This document shows positions 8,721-17,943 of a stretch of 64,000 bases of DNA, in pieces; the first letter of the stretch is position 1; each line of letters starts with the position of its first letter. The stretch lies in the NCBI GenBank assembly GCA_964500675.1, contig CAZCNY010000005.1, positions 186,001 to 250,000 of the forward strand. The letters run 5' to 3'. The notes under the pieces were generated by a model. The model did not search any database, was not told the DNA's origin, and was given only the letters and a program-made list of their open reading frames with translations. Origin of the DNA: CAMLJR01 sp964500675. GTDB lineage: Bacteria; Pseudomonadota; Gammaproteobacteria; Pseudomonadales; CAMLJR01. Made by a program: the position numbers and the translations under genes.

Positions 8721-9503
8721 ATGCAGCTGCAACCGATGTATGTCATTTCAGGTTTGGTGGTGGGCTTCATCGTCGGCCTGACCGGCGTCGGCGGCGGCTC
8801 GCTGATGACGCCGATTCTGCTGTATTTCGGCATCACACCCTCGGCCGCCGTCGGTACCGATCTGCTCTACGCCGCCATCACCAAAGCAGGCGGCGTCTAC
8901 GTGCACAACAAAAAACGCAACATCGATTGGCGCATCACCCGCTGGCTCGCATTCGGCAGCTTACCGGCCAGCGCAATCACGCTGCTTATCCTGCATCAAA
9001 TCGGTTTCAATTCCGCCGGCACGAACCATTTCATCAAAGTCATGCTGGGCTATGCGCTGATCTTCACCTCGCTCGCGATTATTTTCAAAAAGAAACTGCT
9101 CGACTTCAGCCATCGCAATAATGTGTGGATCTCGCGCATGTCGGAACGCGAACAGACGGCGGCGACATTGATCACGGGCATTATCCTGGGTGTGATCGTG
9201 ACGATCACTTCGATCGGCGCGGGCGCGGTCGGCACCGTCGCGCTGTTTCTGCTCTACCCGATGCTGTCGACGACCAAGCTGGTCGGCACCGAGATTGCGC
9301 ATGCCGTGCCACTCACATTGATCGCCGGCCTCGGTCACGCCGGTTTCGGCAATTTAGATGTGTCTCTGCTCGGCAATTTACTGCTCGGTTCGCTGCCCGG
9401 CATTTATGTCGGCAGCCATCTAGCCAGCAATGTGGCCGATCATTACTTGCGGCCTGCACTCGCGGCGATGCTCGTGGTGGTCGGCGGTAAACTTGTGCTC
9501 TAA
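8721..9503 (+). CDS. TauE/SafE family (DUF81) membrane permease
   Basis: A polytopic inner-membrane protein of 260 aa with about seven to eight hydrophobic segments. The N-terminal GFIVGLTGVGGGSLMTPIL loop and the repeated GIILGVIVTITSIGAGAVGT in the second half are the internal-duplication signature of TauE/SafE proteins, which export sulfite, sulfoacetate or other small anions. The start is set by AAGGAG six bases before the ATG at 8721; longer frames starting at 8667 lack such a site. No taurine or sulfur operon lies next to it, so the substrate is undetermined. Confidence 0.88.
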   Translation: MQLQPMYVISGLVVGFIVGLTGVGGGSLMTPILLYFGITPSAAVGTDLLYAAITKAGGVYVHNKKRNIDWRITRWLAFGSLPASAITLLILHQIGFNSAGTNHFIKVMLGYALIFTSLAIIFKKKLLDFSHRNNVWISRMSEREQTAATLITGIILGVIVTITSIGAGAVGTVALFLLYPMLSTTKLVGTEIAHAVPLTLIAGLGHAGFGNLDVSLLGNLLLGSLPGIYVGSHLASNVADHYLRPALAAMLVVVGGKLVL

Positions 9504-9530
9504 ATGACGTGCTAGACTCAACGCGCCGGC

Positions 9531-9581
9531 CCCCTGACGCAATAAACACCCATCACTGCGGCAATAAACACCAGTCAGGGG
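9531..9581. repeat. Inverted repeat flanking a direct repeat
   Basis: CCCCTGAC (9531-9538) is the reverse complement of GTCAGGGG (9574-9581). Between them, GCAATAAACACC occurs twice (9539-9550 and 9561-9572). The structure lies in the 103-bp gap between the TauE-like permease and the NfeD-like gene. It could be an mRNA hairpin or an operator; no T-run follows. Confidence 0.5.
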
Positions 9582-9606
9582 ATAAAACTTATCGGAGCGC
9601 TGAAGG

Positions 9607-10050
9607 ATGCACATTGAAATCTGGCAGTGGTTGGTGCTCGGCATCGCGCTTTGCTTGATCGAAATTTTTGTTCCGAGTTTTACCTTGTTGTGGTTTGGCC
9701 TCGGCGCGTTCGTCGTCGCGCTGATCGCCGCGCTGATACCGCTTTCTTTTTCGATCGAATTATTTATCTGGGCCGTGAGCACGACCGCATTCGCGATCGC
9801 CTGGTTTCGCTTTGTGAAACCGCGCATGCTGGATAAAACCCAGTCCGGCATTTCGCGCGAGGCCGCCGTCGGCCAGGTCGGCACGGTCATTAAAAGCAGC
9901 AGCGAACATGTGCGCGGGCAGATACGTTTCACCGTGCCGCTACTCGGCGCCGAGGACTGGCCGTATATCTGCGAAACCGAGCTCGCTGTAGGCGATCGCT
10001 GCCGCGTCAAAGACGTGCTGGGCAATTCGCTGCTGGTGGAAAAATTCTGA
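9607..10050 (+). CDS. NfeD family short membrane protein
   Basis: A 147-residue protein with two or three N-terminal transmembrane segments (WQWLVLGIALCLIEIFVPSF and following) and a C-terminal OB-fold-like domain (GQVGTVIKSSSEHVRGQIRF, then DRCRVKDVLGNSLLVEKF). This is the short NfeD (YbbK-like) type, which is characteristically encoded beside an SPFH protein and is thought to act with it in membrane microdomains. Here the SPFH gene follows 61 bp downstream on the same strand. Confidence 0.9.
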   Translation: MHIEIWQWLVLGIALCLIEIFVPSFTLLWFGLGAFVVALIAALIPLSFSIELFIWAVSTTAFAIAWFRFVKPRMLDKTQSGISREAAVGQVGTVIKSSSEHVRGQIRFTVPLLGAEDWPYICETELAVGDRCRVKDVLGNSLLVEKF

Positions 10051-10064
10051 TCGCCCCTATTGCG

Positions 10065-10100
10065 TTCATGTTATTCAAATTCATGCTATTCAAATTCAAA
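10065..10100. repeat. 15-bp tandem duplication before the SPFH gene
   Basis: Units TTCATGTTATTCAAA (10065-10079) and TTCATGCTATTCAAA (10080-10094) differ by one base, followed by a partial copy (TTCAAA). The array ends directly at the ribosome-binding site of the SPFH gene. Confidence 0.8.
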
Positions 10101-10111
10101 GGAGAGATTTG

Positions 10112-10972
10112 ATGAATTCGCTATTTGTTTTTGTCGCCATAGTCGTCGCCGTCGCGGTTACGCTCGCAAAAGGCGTGCGCTTGGTGCCGCAAGGTTTTAA
10201 ATTCGTGGTGCAGCGTTTCGGCAAATATCATATGACGCTGCAACCCGGCTTGAATTTCGTGATTCCGTACATCGACGATATTGCCTACAAAGTCACGACG
10301 AAAGACATCGTGCTCGACATTCCGAGTCAGGAGGTCATCACCGAAGACAACGCCGTGATCATCGCCAACGCAGTGGCCTACATCAATATCATCAGTCCCG
10401 AAAAAGCCGTGTACGGCGTCGACAATTACACCATTGCGATTCGCACCTTGGTGCAAACGGCACTGCGTTCGATCGTCGGCGAAATGGCGCTCGACGCGGC
10501 ACTGTCATCGCGCGACATGATCAAAGCGAAACTGAAGGCTTCGATTTCCGACGATATTGCCGAATGGGGCATCACGCTCAAAACCGTCGAAGTGCAGGAC
10601 ATCAAGCCATCGCCGACGATGCAGGCCGCGATGGAAGAGCAAGCCGCGGCGGAACGTGCGCGCCGCGCCACGGTGACGCGCGCTGACGGCGAAAAAGCTG
10701 CTGCGATTCTCGAAGCCGAAGGCCGCCTCGAAGCATCGCGCCGCGACGCCGAAGCGAAAGTCGTGCTCGCCGAAGCCAGTCAAAAGGCCATCGAAAAAAT
10801 CACCACCGCCGTGGGTAGCAATTCGCTGCCGATGGTCTATCTGCTCGGCGAAAAATATGTCGAGCGGCTAGCCGATCTGGCCGCGTCGCCCAATTCAAAA
10901 ACCGTGGTATTGCCCGGCGATATTCCAGGCGCAGTAAAAGGTTTGATGGGCGCGCTCAACACACGCAGCTGA
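10112..10972 (+). CDS. qmcA: SPFH/stomatin-like membrane protein
   Basis: One N-terminal membrane anchor (FVFVAIVVAVAVTL) is followed by the SPFH core: VPQGFKFVVQRFGKYHMTLQ, then DIPSQEVITEDNAVI, and VEVQDIKPS. A charged Ala/Glu/Arg-rich helix follows (about 170-230). This order matches QmcA/stomatin proteins, which oligomerise at the inner membrane and partner with NfeD-type proteins. GGAGAG seven bases upstream supports the ATG at 10112; a TTG directly before it is out-ranked. Precise function of the pair is not established. Confidence 0.9.
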   Translation: MNSLFVFVAIVVAVAVTLAKGVRLVPQGFKFVVQRFGKYHMTLQPGLNFVIPYIDDIAYKVTTKDIVLDIPSQEVITEDNAVIIANAVAYINIISPEKAVYGVDNYTIAIRTLVQTALRSIVGEMALDAALSSRDMIKAKLKASISDDIAEWGITLKTVEVQDIKPSPTMQAAMEEQAAAERARRATVTRADGEKAAAILEAEGRLEASRRDAEAKVVLAEASQKAIEKITTAVGSNSLPMVYLLGEKYVERLADLAASPNSKTVVLPGDIPGAVKGLMGALNTRS

Positions 10973-10977
10973 TATTG

Positions 10978-10998
10978 AACCCTGCCGGTATGCGGGTT
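10978..10998 (+). terminator. Weak stem-loop after the SPFH gene
   Basis: AACCC at 10978-10982 pairs with GGGTT at 10994-10998, with an inner GC pair and one bulged T. It starts a few bases after the stop codon and is followed by a short, T-containing stretch (GTCTT). It is a possible weak terminator. Confidence 0.35.
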
Positions 10999-11085
10999 GT
11001 CTTAAAGCGTCATTGTTTTCTACAACGACGCATTTCTACGATAACGCTGTTCACAACAATATTTTCGCGTGCGAGGAATCGCGAT

Positions 11086-11547
11086 ATGCGCAGTTTCTAC
11101 CGAATAATTATCGCCGGTCTTATTTTCGCGAGCGTATGCAGCCGCCCTGCGTTTGCCGATCAAAAGCTCGGCGCGGGTGGCGCGGTGTCATTGCCGCCGC
11201 CGACACAAACACACACTGGCGATGACGCGCAGAATAGCAACACGCCAACACCCGATTGCACGCGATCGAATTCAGATTCGCGCTGCAAACCGCCGCAACT
11301 ACCGTATTACCATCCACATTTCAAACGGCCACGCCCCGTCATCATCAATCAGTTGCCGGCGGAACCCGCCATCGAAATCAATTCACTCAGCGACGATTGG
11401 GAAGGCTGCCGCAAAGCCAAACTCGGAGCGATGCGCGCGCGCGACACGGGCAATATCGATCAAGCCAATCGCCTCGACGAATGGCTGTGGAAAAACTGTC
11501 GCACTTACTCAGATGAATTACGGCAATTGGAGCAAAACGATATGTGA
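11086..11547 (+). CDS. Small secreted protein, function unknown
   Basis: I do not recognise the family. The ATG at 11086 has GAGG about nine bases upstream and begins a clear Sec signal peptide (MRSFYRIIIAGLIFASVCSRPAFA, cleavage after AFA). The mature part (about 128 aa) has a Pro/Thr/Asn-rich segment, two cysteines flanking SNSDSR, and a C-terminal helical region with WEGCRKAKLGAMRARD and WLWKNC. Four mature cysteines suggest two disulfides in the periplasm. The frame is open further upstream but lacks a better start. Confidence 0.6.
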   Translation: MRSFYRIIIAGLIFASVCSRPAFADQKLGAGGAVSLPPPTQTHTGDDAQNSNTPTPDCTRSNSDSRCKPPQLPYYHPHFKRPRPVIINQLPAEPAIEINSLSDDWEGCRKAKLGAMRARDTGNIDQANRLDEWLWKNCRTYSDELRQLEQNDM

Positions 11548-11551
11548 GATC

Positions 11552-11579
11552 GCGGCGCTTGCAACGCGCCGCGTTTCTT
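11552..11579 (+). terminator. GC-rich stem-loop terminator
   Basis: GCGGCGC (11552-11558) pairs perfectly with GCGCCGC (11566-11572) around a 7-nt loop, followed by GTTTCTT. It starts a few bases after the stop of the small secreted protein, in the position expected of a rho-independent terminator, though the T-run is short. Confidence 0.6.
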
Positions 11580-11638
11580 GACACGCGGCGATCTCGCCCC
11601 CTACGATGCGAGCATTCCCTTCTGTAGCACCGCACTCC

Positions 11639-12601
11639 ATGCAGCAAATCCGCGCGCTGGTAAACAGCGAATTCGAACAGGTCAATGCGCTAATTATTGA
11701 GCAGCTGCACTCCAACGTGCCGCTCGTCGAAAATATCGGGCACTATCTTGTTGAAGCCGGCGGCAAACGGCTGCGACCGCTGCTGGTTTTACTCGCAGCC
11801 GGCTGCCTCGGCGAAATCAAACGCGAACATATAGCACTGGCTGCCATTATTGAATTCATCCACACCGCGACGCTGTTGCACGACGACGTGGTCGATCTAT
11901 CGAACCTGCGCCGCGGCCGTCCGACGGCAAACGCCAAATGGGGTAACGCACCGAGCGTTCTGGTCGGCGATTTTCTGTACTCGCGTGCATTTCAATTACT
12001 GGTTGGCCTGAATAACGTACCGCTGATGCAACTGCTCGCCGATACCACCAACACCATCGCCGAAGGCGAGGTATTACAGCTGACCAAGGCGGGCGATGCC
12101 ACTACCGATGAAGCGGCCTATTTCAAGGTTATCGAAAATAAAACCGCCGTGTTGTTCGCGGCCGCCTCTCAAGGCGCAGCACTACTGAACAACACTGAAG
12201 CGGAAAACAGTCGGAATCTTTACCGCTATGGCCTACATCTTGGGACTGCGTTTCAGCTCGCGGACGACATGCTGGACTACCTCGGCGACCCGCAAAAGAT
12301 GGGCAAAAATGTGGGTGATGATCTCAGCGAAGGCAAGCCCACACTGCCCCTGATTGCCGCGCTGCGGCTCGGTACCTCAGCCGAAAAACAGCGTATCAGC
12401 GATGCGATTACACAGCGCGATAGCAGCGCTATCGACGCGGTTGTCGCAGCCGTCAAACGCTGCGGAGCACTGGATTACACCCTCGCCAAAGCAAAACATC
12501 ACGCGGCTGCGGCGGAGCAAGCGCTAACTGGACTGATGCCGTCATCGCATTTAACCGCGATGCTTTCGCTGTGCCGCATCGCAGTCGAGCGCGATCGTTG
12601 A
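11639..12601 (+). CDS. ispB: Octaprenyl/long-chain polyprenyl diphosphate synthase
   Basis: A trans-isoprenyl diphosphate synthase making the quinone side chain from FPP and IPP. It has GGKRLRPLL, the first Asp-rich motif in LLHDDVVDLSNLRRGRPT, and the second in FQLADDMLDYLGD. Residues upstream of the second motif align by eye with IspB. The ATG at 11639 gives about 320 aa, close to E. coli IspB; an ATG at 11606 would add 11 residues. No ribosome site decides between them. The chain length made cannot be read from the sequence with certainty. The usual neighbour rplU/rpmA is not in the window. Confidence 0.9.
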   Translation: MQQIRALVNSEFEQVNALIIEQLHSNVPLVENIGHYLVEAGGKRLRPLLVLLAAGCLGEIKREHIALAAIIEFIHTATLLHDDVVDLSNLRRGRPTANAKWGNAPSVLVGDFLYSRAFQLLVGLNNVPLMQLLADTTNTIAEGEVLQLTKAGDATTDEAAYFKVIENKTAVLFAAASQGAALLNNTEAENSRNLYRYGLHLGTAFQLADDMLDYLGDPQKMGKNVGDDLSEGKPTLPLIAALRLGTSAEKQRISDAITQRDSSAIDAVVAAVKRCGALDYTLAKAKHHAAAAEQALTGLMPSSHLTAMLSLCRIAVERDR

Positions 12602-12769
12602 CACCCAGCTCGTTGCTGAAGTGATCTCCATCACAATCGCACTTAATTCCCTCGAACTCCAACCATTTTGCTTGAACTCACATCGCGGCCCATCCTACAA
12701 TTCGAATGCTGTCGATTTACTTTACAGCCCGTTCCTCGACCACAACTCATTTGGGCGCAATAAACGACA

Positions 12770-13219
12770 ATGTTCAAACGCCTCTCTCGCCAATGGTTGG
12801 CCATTTGCTGCCTGACTACGATCATTACTGCGTGCGGTGGCGGAGGCAGTGGCGGTAGCAACTCAAATACGAACGCATCATCCCCATCGGCGTCGGCGCC
12901 AAACTCATCACCCACACCAGCAGCTCAAACGCCATCAGCAAACGGAGCCTATAGTGTCCATGTTACATGGACCGCTCCCACGACACGCGCGGACGGCTCT
13001 GCGTTAGCAATGAGCGCGCTTGAGGGTTACCGTTTATTTTACATCCGCGACGGTTCCAGCCCGAACGAGGATGCCTCCGTCACCATCGGCGGCGGGGCCA
13101 CCACAAGCGCAGACTTATCGCTAAATATCGCCGGCACCTATACATTTGCCATCACTGCAATCGATAGCAGTGGCGTCGAAAGCGTCCTATCGGCTCCCGT
13201 ATCAGTAACGCTCAACTAA
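12770..13219 (+). CDS. Lipoprotein with one fibronectin type III-like domain
   Basis: The signal sequence ends in a lipobox (ITAC followed by a run of glycines), so the protein is expected to be lipidated. A Ser/Asn/Ala/Pro-rich linker of about 35 residues follows. The rest (about 60-149) reads as one Fn3 domain: YSVHVTWTAPT, LEGYRLFYI, then GTYTFAITAIDSSGVES. Function is unknown; such domains are common in surface-exposed carbohydrate-linked proteins. It stands alone between ispB and the DUF1631 gene. Confidence 0.75.
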   Translation: MFKRLSRQWLAICCLTTIITACGGGGSGGSNSNTNASSPSASAPNSSPTPAAQTPSANGAYSVHVTWTAPTTRADGSALAMSALEGYRLFYIRDGSSPNEDASVTIGGGATTSADLSLNIAGTYTFAITAIDSSGVESVLSAPVSVTLN

Positions 13220-13224
13220 AAACC

Positions 13225-13249
13225 TTGTTGTGAAGCGATATTGTTGTGA
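13225..13249. repeat. 16-bp-period direct repeat
   Basis: TTGTTGTGA occurs at 13225-13233 and 13241-13249, just after the stop of the Fn3 lipoprotein. The second copy overlaps a small GTGAG/CTCAC hairpin. Confidence 0.5.
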
Positions 13250-13331
13250 GACACCTCACGGCACCGCTGGTAACTGTAAAAAATCATGACATATCAATAC
13301 CCTGTCTTTTGATTGCCATTTCATCTATGAT

Positions 13332-13360
13332 TTGACAAATACTGCGGCTGCTTGTTGATC
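13332..13360 (+). promoter_or_regulatory. Possible sigma-70 promoter for the DUF1631 gene
   Basis: A perfect TTGACA (13332-13337) lies about 130 bp upstream of the start at 13465. The expected -10 position (13355-13360) reads TTGATC, a poor match, so this is tentative. The rest of the 245-bp gap after the Fn3 gene shows nothing else I can name. Confidence 0.3.
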
Positions 13361-13464
13361 GATTCCCCTACCCAAGCAAATGCGGTTAATTTAAATTTTG
13401 AGGTGACGCCTGTCCTGCGGCGCTTCGTGCAAAGAGCCCGCCCCCCGGCGAGGAGTTGAGGCAA

Positions 13465-15678
13465 ATGTCGAAGGAAAAGGATTACTTGAAGATGGTGGAG
13501 AACACCTCCACCGCTTGGTCCAATCTGCCGCCGCTGGTACGGCAAATCAAAGACGATGCACAGGCCGTGCTGCTGAACCTGCTTGAAGATCTCTTCAGCA
13601 ACTGCGACGACCTCTTCTTCGACCTTTCCAGTCGCGCCAGCAGCAATACCGAACAGAATTTATATTTCGAATCGATGCGCGAGTTGCGCTTTAAAAAAGC
13701 CGGAGTCATCAATGCATACCGGCAGAATTTCGAGCAGAATTTTCTCGCATTGGCGCAACCTGCAACGTTTGGACGGGCGCAACAAGAGTCGGTCAATGCC
13801 GACACGCTGAGCCTGGTGCAAAACGATAAACTCGAGCAGGAAGTCGCCATCAGCAGCATGATTTCCAAAGCCCGCACAAATTGCCAGGAGGCGCTCTATC
13901 ACTTAGCCACGCGCCTCGATTATTTGATTCCGCGCGTCACCATCGATCAGGACAACAATCCGCTCGACCCCGAACAAATCTGCCAGGCCTTCGCCAAGGC
14001 GTGCGAGTTGTTCGATATCAATATCAAAGCCAAAATCATTATTTTCAAACAATTCGATCGCGTCGTTGTCAGCAAGCTTATTAAAATCTACACGGCCGCG
14101 AACGAGTTGTTAATCAACTCAGGAGTACTGCCAAAAATCACGCGCGGCATTAACAAACAACCCGACAGCCACAACGCGGAGGCTGCAACCGCAGCGCACG
14201 CCAGCGAAACGGTGTTGGATGCGGCCGTGCACGCGGCGTCGCAATTGCAATTTGATTTCATCGAGCTCAGTAATTTGCTTGCCAGCATGCGCCGTCTGGG
14301 CCTGACTCGGCTACCCAATTACAACGCTTACAGCGCGAACCCAGGCCCGGTGATGAACAACGCTGAATTGTTCGCGCTGCTCACCGCGCAACAACCACGC
14401 GCGGTCGAAACCGCCGAATCCGAACCCATCGATTTGCGCCAGCTCGTGCAATCCCTGTTAGCGGCAAGCAACCCTACGCGGCCACACGCGCTGCAACAAC
14501 CCGATGAGGATGTCATCAATCTTGTCGCGATGTTTTTTGATTTCGTGCTCGACGATCGCAATCTGCCCGTGCCGATTCAAGCGTTGATCAGTCGATTGCA
14601 AATTCCAATTTTGAAAATTGCACTGAAGGATAAAACCTTCTTCAGCCATGCCGGGCACCCCGCACGCAAGCTGATCAATACGATCGCCGACGCCAGCATC
14701 GGCTGGGACGAATCGGAGCAGCTAAAAAAAGACAAGCTGTACAATAAGATTTTTGACATTATCCAAACCATCAATGAGCAGTATGCCGACAACGATCATG
14801 TGTTCGCCGAAAAATTGGGCGAGTTGCAGGCATTCGTGCAACAAGAGCAACATCGCACATCGCTGGTAGAGCGCCGCACCAGCCAATCGACTGAAGGGCA
14901 GGCCAAAACCCAGCAGGCCAAATCGGTGGTTCAACAATTGCTTTTTGCAAAACTTGAAAAACTGCAATTGCCGCCGGCCATCACGTCGTTCCTGGTTGAT
15001 CCTTGGCAACAGCTGTTGGTGCTCGTGCATTTGAAGGCCGGTGAGGACAGTCCCGAATGGATGGAGGCGATGCAAGTCGTCGACGACTTGATCTGGGCCT
15101 CACAGAAACACGAAGACGCGCGCTCGTTGCAGCGCCTCGGTAAAATCAAGCCTGAATTATTGCAACGCATCGCGCAGGGTTTGACGAAAATATCCACGAC
15201 AGCGGAAGCGACACAGAGTGCAATTCGCGGCATCGGCGAAGTTTTGGATCAATTGCAATGCGAGGCACCCATCACCTTCGCATCGATCAGCGCCGAACAA
15301 GCCGTCGCGCTCGGCCACACCCCGGGCAGCGGCAGCAAAAGCTGGCAGGAGATGACGGCGCTGGAGCGCCAGCAGGCGCGCTATAAAGCGCTGACTTACG
15401 AGTTCATCAAAAAAGCCGATGCGTTGCCGGTGGGAACTTGGCTGTCCTACGAGGACAGCCGGCGCGGAAAAATTCTGCGCTGCAAACTATCGACCAAAAT
15501 AGAAATTTCCGATACGTTCGTTTTCGTCAATCGTTTCGGCTTTAAAGTGATGGAAAAATCGCGCAAGGATTTCGCTTACGATCTGCAACAGCGCCGCGCG
15601 ATTGCATTGGAAAACAGCATGCTGTTCGATCGCGCGATGGAGAATATCGTCGGCAATCTGCGTCAACTCGGTAAATAA
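13465..15678 (+). CDS. DUF1631 family protein
   Basis: A large (about 737 aa), mostly helical cytosolic protein. It matches the DUF1631 pattern: LPPLVRQIKDDAQAVLLNLL at the start, VINLVAMFFDFVLDDRNLPV and ISRLQIPILKIAL in the middle, and a C-terminal beta-rich part with GTWLSYEDSRRGKILRCKLS and FVNRFGFKVMEKSRKDFAYDL, which resembles a PilZ-like barrel. Function is unknown. AGGAG nine bases upstream supports the ATG at 13465. It lies just before prsK, 125 bp away, but a hairpin separates them. Confidence 0.85.
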   Translation: MSKEKDYLKMVENTSTAWSNLPPLVRQIKDDAQAVLLNLLEDLFSNCDDLFFDLSSRASSNTEQNLYFESMRELRFKKAGVINAYRQNFEQNFLALAQPATFGRAQQESVNADTLSLVQNDKLEQEVAISSMISKARTNCQEALYHLATRLDYLIPRVTIDQDNNPLDPEQICQAFAKACELFDINIKAKIIIFKQFDRVVVSKLIKIYTAANELLINSGVLPKITRGINKQPDSHNAEAATAAHASETVLDAAVHAASQLQFDFIELSNLLASMRRLGLTRLPNYNAYSANPGPVMNNAELFALLTAQQPRAVETAESEPIDLRQLVQSLLAASNPTRPHALQQPDEDVINLVAMFFDFVLDDRNLPVPIQALISRLQIPILKIALKDKTFFSHAGHPARKLINTIADASIGWDESEQLKKDKLYNKIFDIIQTINEQYADNDHVFAEKLGELQAFVQQEQHRTSLVERRTSQSTEGQAKTQQAKSVVQQLLFAKLEKLQLPPAITSFLVDPWQQLLVLVHLKAGEDSPEWMEAMQVVDDLIWASQKHEDARSLQRLGKIKPELLQRIAQGLTKISTTAEATQSAIRGIGEVLDQLQCEAPITFASISAEQAVALGHTPGSGSKSWQEMTALERQQARYKALTYEFIKKADALPVGTWLSYEDSRRGKILRCKLSTKIEISDTFVFVNRFGFKVMEKSRKDFAYDLQQRRAIALENSMLFDRAMENIVGNLRQLGK

Positions 15679-15694
15679 GCCTCTCGCCCCGCAC

Positions 15695-15711
15695 CGCCTT
15701 TTTTAAAGGCG
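15695..15711 (+). terminator. Perfect 7-bp stem-loop after the DUF1631 gene
   Basis: CGCCTTT and AAAGGCG flank a TTT loop, 16 bp after the stop codon. It is not followed by a T-run, so terminator function is uncertain. Confidence 0.4.
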
Positions 15712-15802
15712 CAAGTTTCAAACAGCAAAAGCAACGCCGCGCGGCTATACTGAGGCGCTGTCGTTTATTTTTCCTCCAATCGCCGCCGATCAATAAAACT
15801 CC

Positions 15803-17848
15803 ATGGTGCACGATCAGATCACCTTTCTGAGCAACTTTATCGGGGGCTGCATTTTTTTTGCACTCGCGATTGCGCTCGCTTATCTGTGGTACCTGCGCAC
15901 TGCGCACAGTGCTTTGGTGCTCGCCGCCGTCGTATCGATGGTGTGGCAATTCGCACTAGCCGTACACTATCGCTGGTTCAGTCTCGACAAGACCGTTCTC
16001 TTGATGCTGGAAATTACGCGCGACGGTGCCTGGATCAGCGCGTTGATTTCATGTCTCAGCTTCAATTCGGGCCGCACATTATCGCTGCGCCTGCGTGCCG
16101 TCTTGCAAGGTCTATGGCTGCTTGCGCTGCTCGGTTTCGCCTATTTGTTGTTCTCGCACTATGCCATCGCGGGGGAAACCAAAACGCTCGTATGGACCGG
16201 ACTGCTATTGGCAATCGTCAGTTTGGTCGCGGTCGAGCAGCTGTATCGCAACACTGAAAATAATCAGCTCATCAAATTACTCTGCGTCGCTATCGGTTCG
16301 ATTTTCGTCTACGACATCTACCTGTTTTCGCACAGCCTCATGTTCGGTCAAATCGACGCCGATTTATGGAATGCACGCGGCAGCGTCAACGCCATTGCAG
16401 GCCTGTTCATGACCCTCGGCTCCGTTGCCATCGCCAACCGCGGCAGTCGTCCTGCACGCCTAACGCTATCGCGACCCGCGGTGTTCTACACCACCAGCTT
16501 GACCGCTGCCGGCGGCTTCCTCGCGTTGATGGCAATCGGTGGTTACTACGTGCAGCTCTACGGCGGCAGCTGGGGCGCCGTCGTGCAAATTCTGGTGTTA
16601 TTCGTCGCGCTGCTCACCGTAGCCAGCGTATTTGCCTCCGAGACCGCGCGCTCGCGTCTGAACGTATGGATCAACAAACACTTTTTTCACCACAAATACG
16701 ATTACCGCGCCGAATGGTTGAAGCTGATCAATTATTTGTCGCAGCCCTCCGGTCAAGAGGGCTTTCACGAACGCGCCATCAAAGCGGTCGCCAATATTGT
16801 GAAAAGCCCGAGCGGCGCCCTTTGGCTGCGCCAGGGGCAGCGTTACACGCCGATCAGTGTCTACAATTTGCAACTGCCCAACACCAGCGTCGATGAGCCT
16901 GTCGACACACCGTTTTGCCGCGCATTAAAAGATCACGAATGGGTGTTTTCGCCGCAGTCGCCCGATCGCGATCGGCTGAGTGCGCTCAACGAGCTGTTGC
17001 CCGCATGGATTTATCGCATCGATAATTTATGGCTCGTGCTGCCGCTGCTCACCGAAGTCGAATTACTCGGTTTCCTGATTTTGACAGCGCCCGAAATCGA
17101 CGACTCGCTGACGTGGGAGGATCTCGATCTGCTGAAAACCGTCGGCCGCCAAGTCGCCTCGTACCTCGACCGCCACGAGGCCGCTGAAATGCTGGCCGAA
17201 TCGCGCCAATTCGAGGCCTTCAACAAATTGACCGCCTTCATCATGCACGATTTGAAAAATTTGATCGCGCAGCAGGCGCTGGTGGTCGAAAATGCCGCGA
17301 AACATCGCGAAAATCCTGCGTTTTTTGAGGACGCGATTCGCACCATCGACAACTCGGTCGCGCGCATGAGCAATCTGTTGCGCAAATTGCAACACAACGA
17401 GACCAATGAGTTGCGCAGCTTAGAGTTGCATCGCGTGCTGATGGAGGCCGTTAAAAAATGCAAGGAACAAAAACCAGTGCCATCGCTGCGCTTGCAGCAA
17501 ACCGATTTACGCGTTAATGCCGACCAGGATCGCCTGATCATGATTCTGACGCACATCATCAAAAACGCCCAGGACGCTACCCACAACAGCGGCTTCGTCG
17601 ACATCACGCTGCGCCGCGAAGACAACAACGCTGCTATATTGATCGAAGACAACGGCATGGGCATGGATCAGGACTTCATCAAAAACCAATTATTCCGCCC
17701 GTTCGTGACCACCAAATCCGGTAAAGGAATGGGCATCGGCGCCTACCAGACGCGCGAGTTTATCGTTTCACTCGGCGGTAGTGTCGTCGTCGACAGTACA
17801 CCGGGAGAAGGCACCACCTTTACCGTTTTGCTACCGCTGTCCAACTAA
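15803..17848 (+). CDS. prsK: PEP-CTERM system histidine kinase PrsK
   Basis: An inner-membrane sensor kinase. About eight hydrophobic segments cover residues 10-290, a GAF-like domain spans roughly 310-450, and the kinase core follows. The phosphoacceptor box reads FIMHDLKNLIAQQ, the N box LTHIIKNAQDATHN, and the G boxes DNGMGMD and KGMGIGAY. The combination of an N-terminal multi-pass region, GAF and HATPase next to a sigma-54 activator matches PrsK of XrtA/PEP-CTERM systems. It presumably phosphorylates the adjacent PrsR. The signal it senses is unknown. Confidence 0.92.
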   Translation: MVHDQITFLSNFIGGCIFFALAIALAYLWYLRTAHSALVLAAVVSMVWQFALAVHYRWFSLDKTVLLMLEITRDGAWISALISCLSFNSGRTLSLRLRAVLQGLWLLALLGFAYLLFSHYAIAGETKTLVWTGLLLAIVSLVAVEQLYRNTENNQLIKLLCVAIGSIFVYDIYLFSHSLMFGQIDADLWNARGSVNAIAGLFMTLGSVAIANRGSRPARLTLSRPAVFYTTSLTAAGGFLALMAIGGYYVQLYGGSWGAVVQILVLFVALLTVASVFASETARSRLNVWINKHFFHHKYDYRAEWLKLINYLSQPSGQEGFHERAIKAVANIVKSPSGALWLRQGQRYTPISVYNLQLPNTSVDEPVDTPFCRALKDHEWVFSPQSPDRDRLSALNELLPAWIYRIDNLWLVLPLLTEVELLGFLILTAPEIDDSLTWEDLDLLKTVGRQVASYLDRHEAAEMLAESRQFEAFNKLTAFIMHDLKNLIAQQALVVENAAKHRENPAFFEDAIRTIDNSVARMSNLLRKLQHNETNELRSLELHRVLMEAVKKCKEQKPVPSLRLQQTDLRVNADQDRLIMILTHIIKNAQDATHNSGFVDITLRREDNNAAILIEDNGMGMDQDFIKNQLFRPFVTTKSGKGMGIGAYQTREFIVSLGGSVVVDSTPGEGTTFTVLLPLSN

Positions 17849-17901
17849 CGTTTACCGGCTAACTTTTACCGACCGATTTTTACCAACAAATTTCCACTGA
17901 C
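17846..17901. repeat. Degenerate 14-bp tandem repeat, four units, prsK-prsR junction
   Basis: Units begin at 17846, 17860, 17874 and 17888: TAACGTTTACCGGC, TAACTTTTACCGAC, CGATTTTTACCAAC, AAATTTCCACTGAC. The first contains the prsK stop codon. The array decays with distance, as expected of old slippage expansion. Confidence 0.8.
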
Positions 17902-17943
17902 GCATACAAACCAACCTACACGAACTGACGCCGGCACAGAGCC

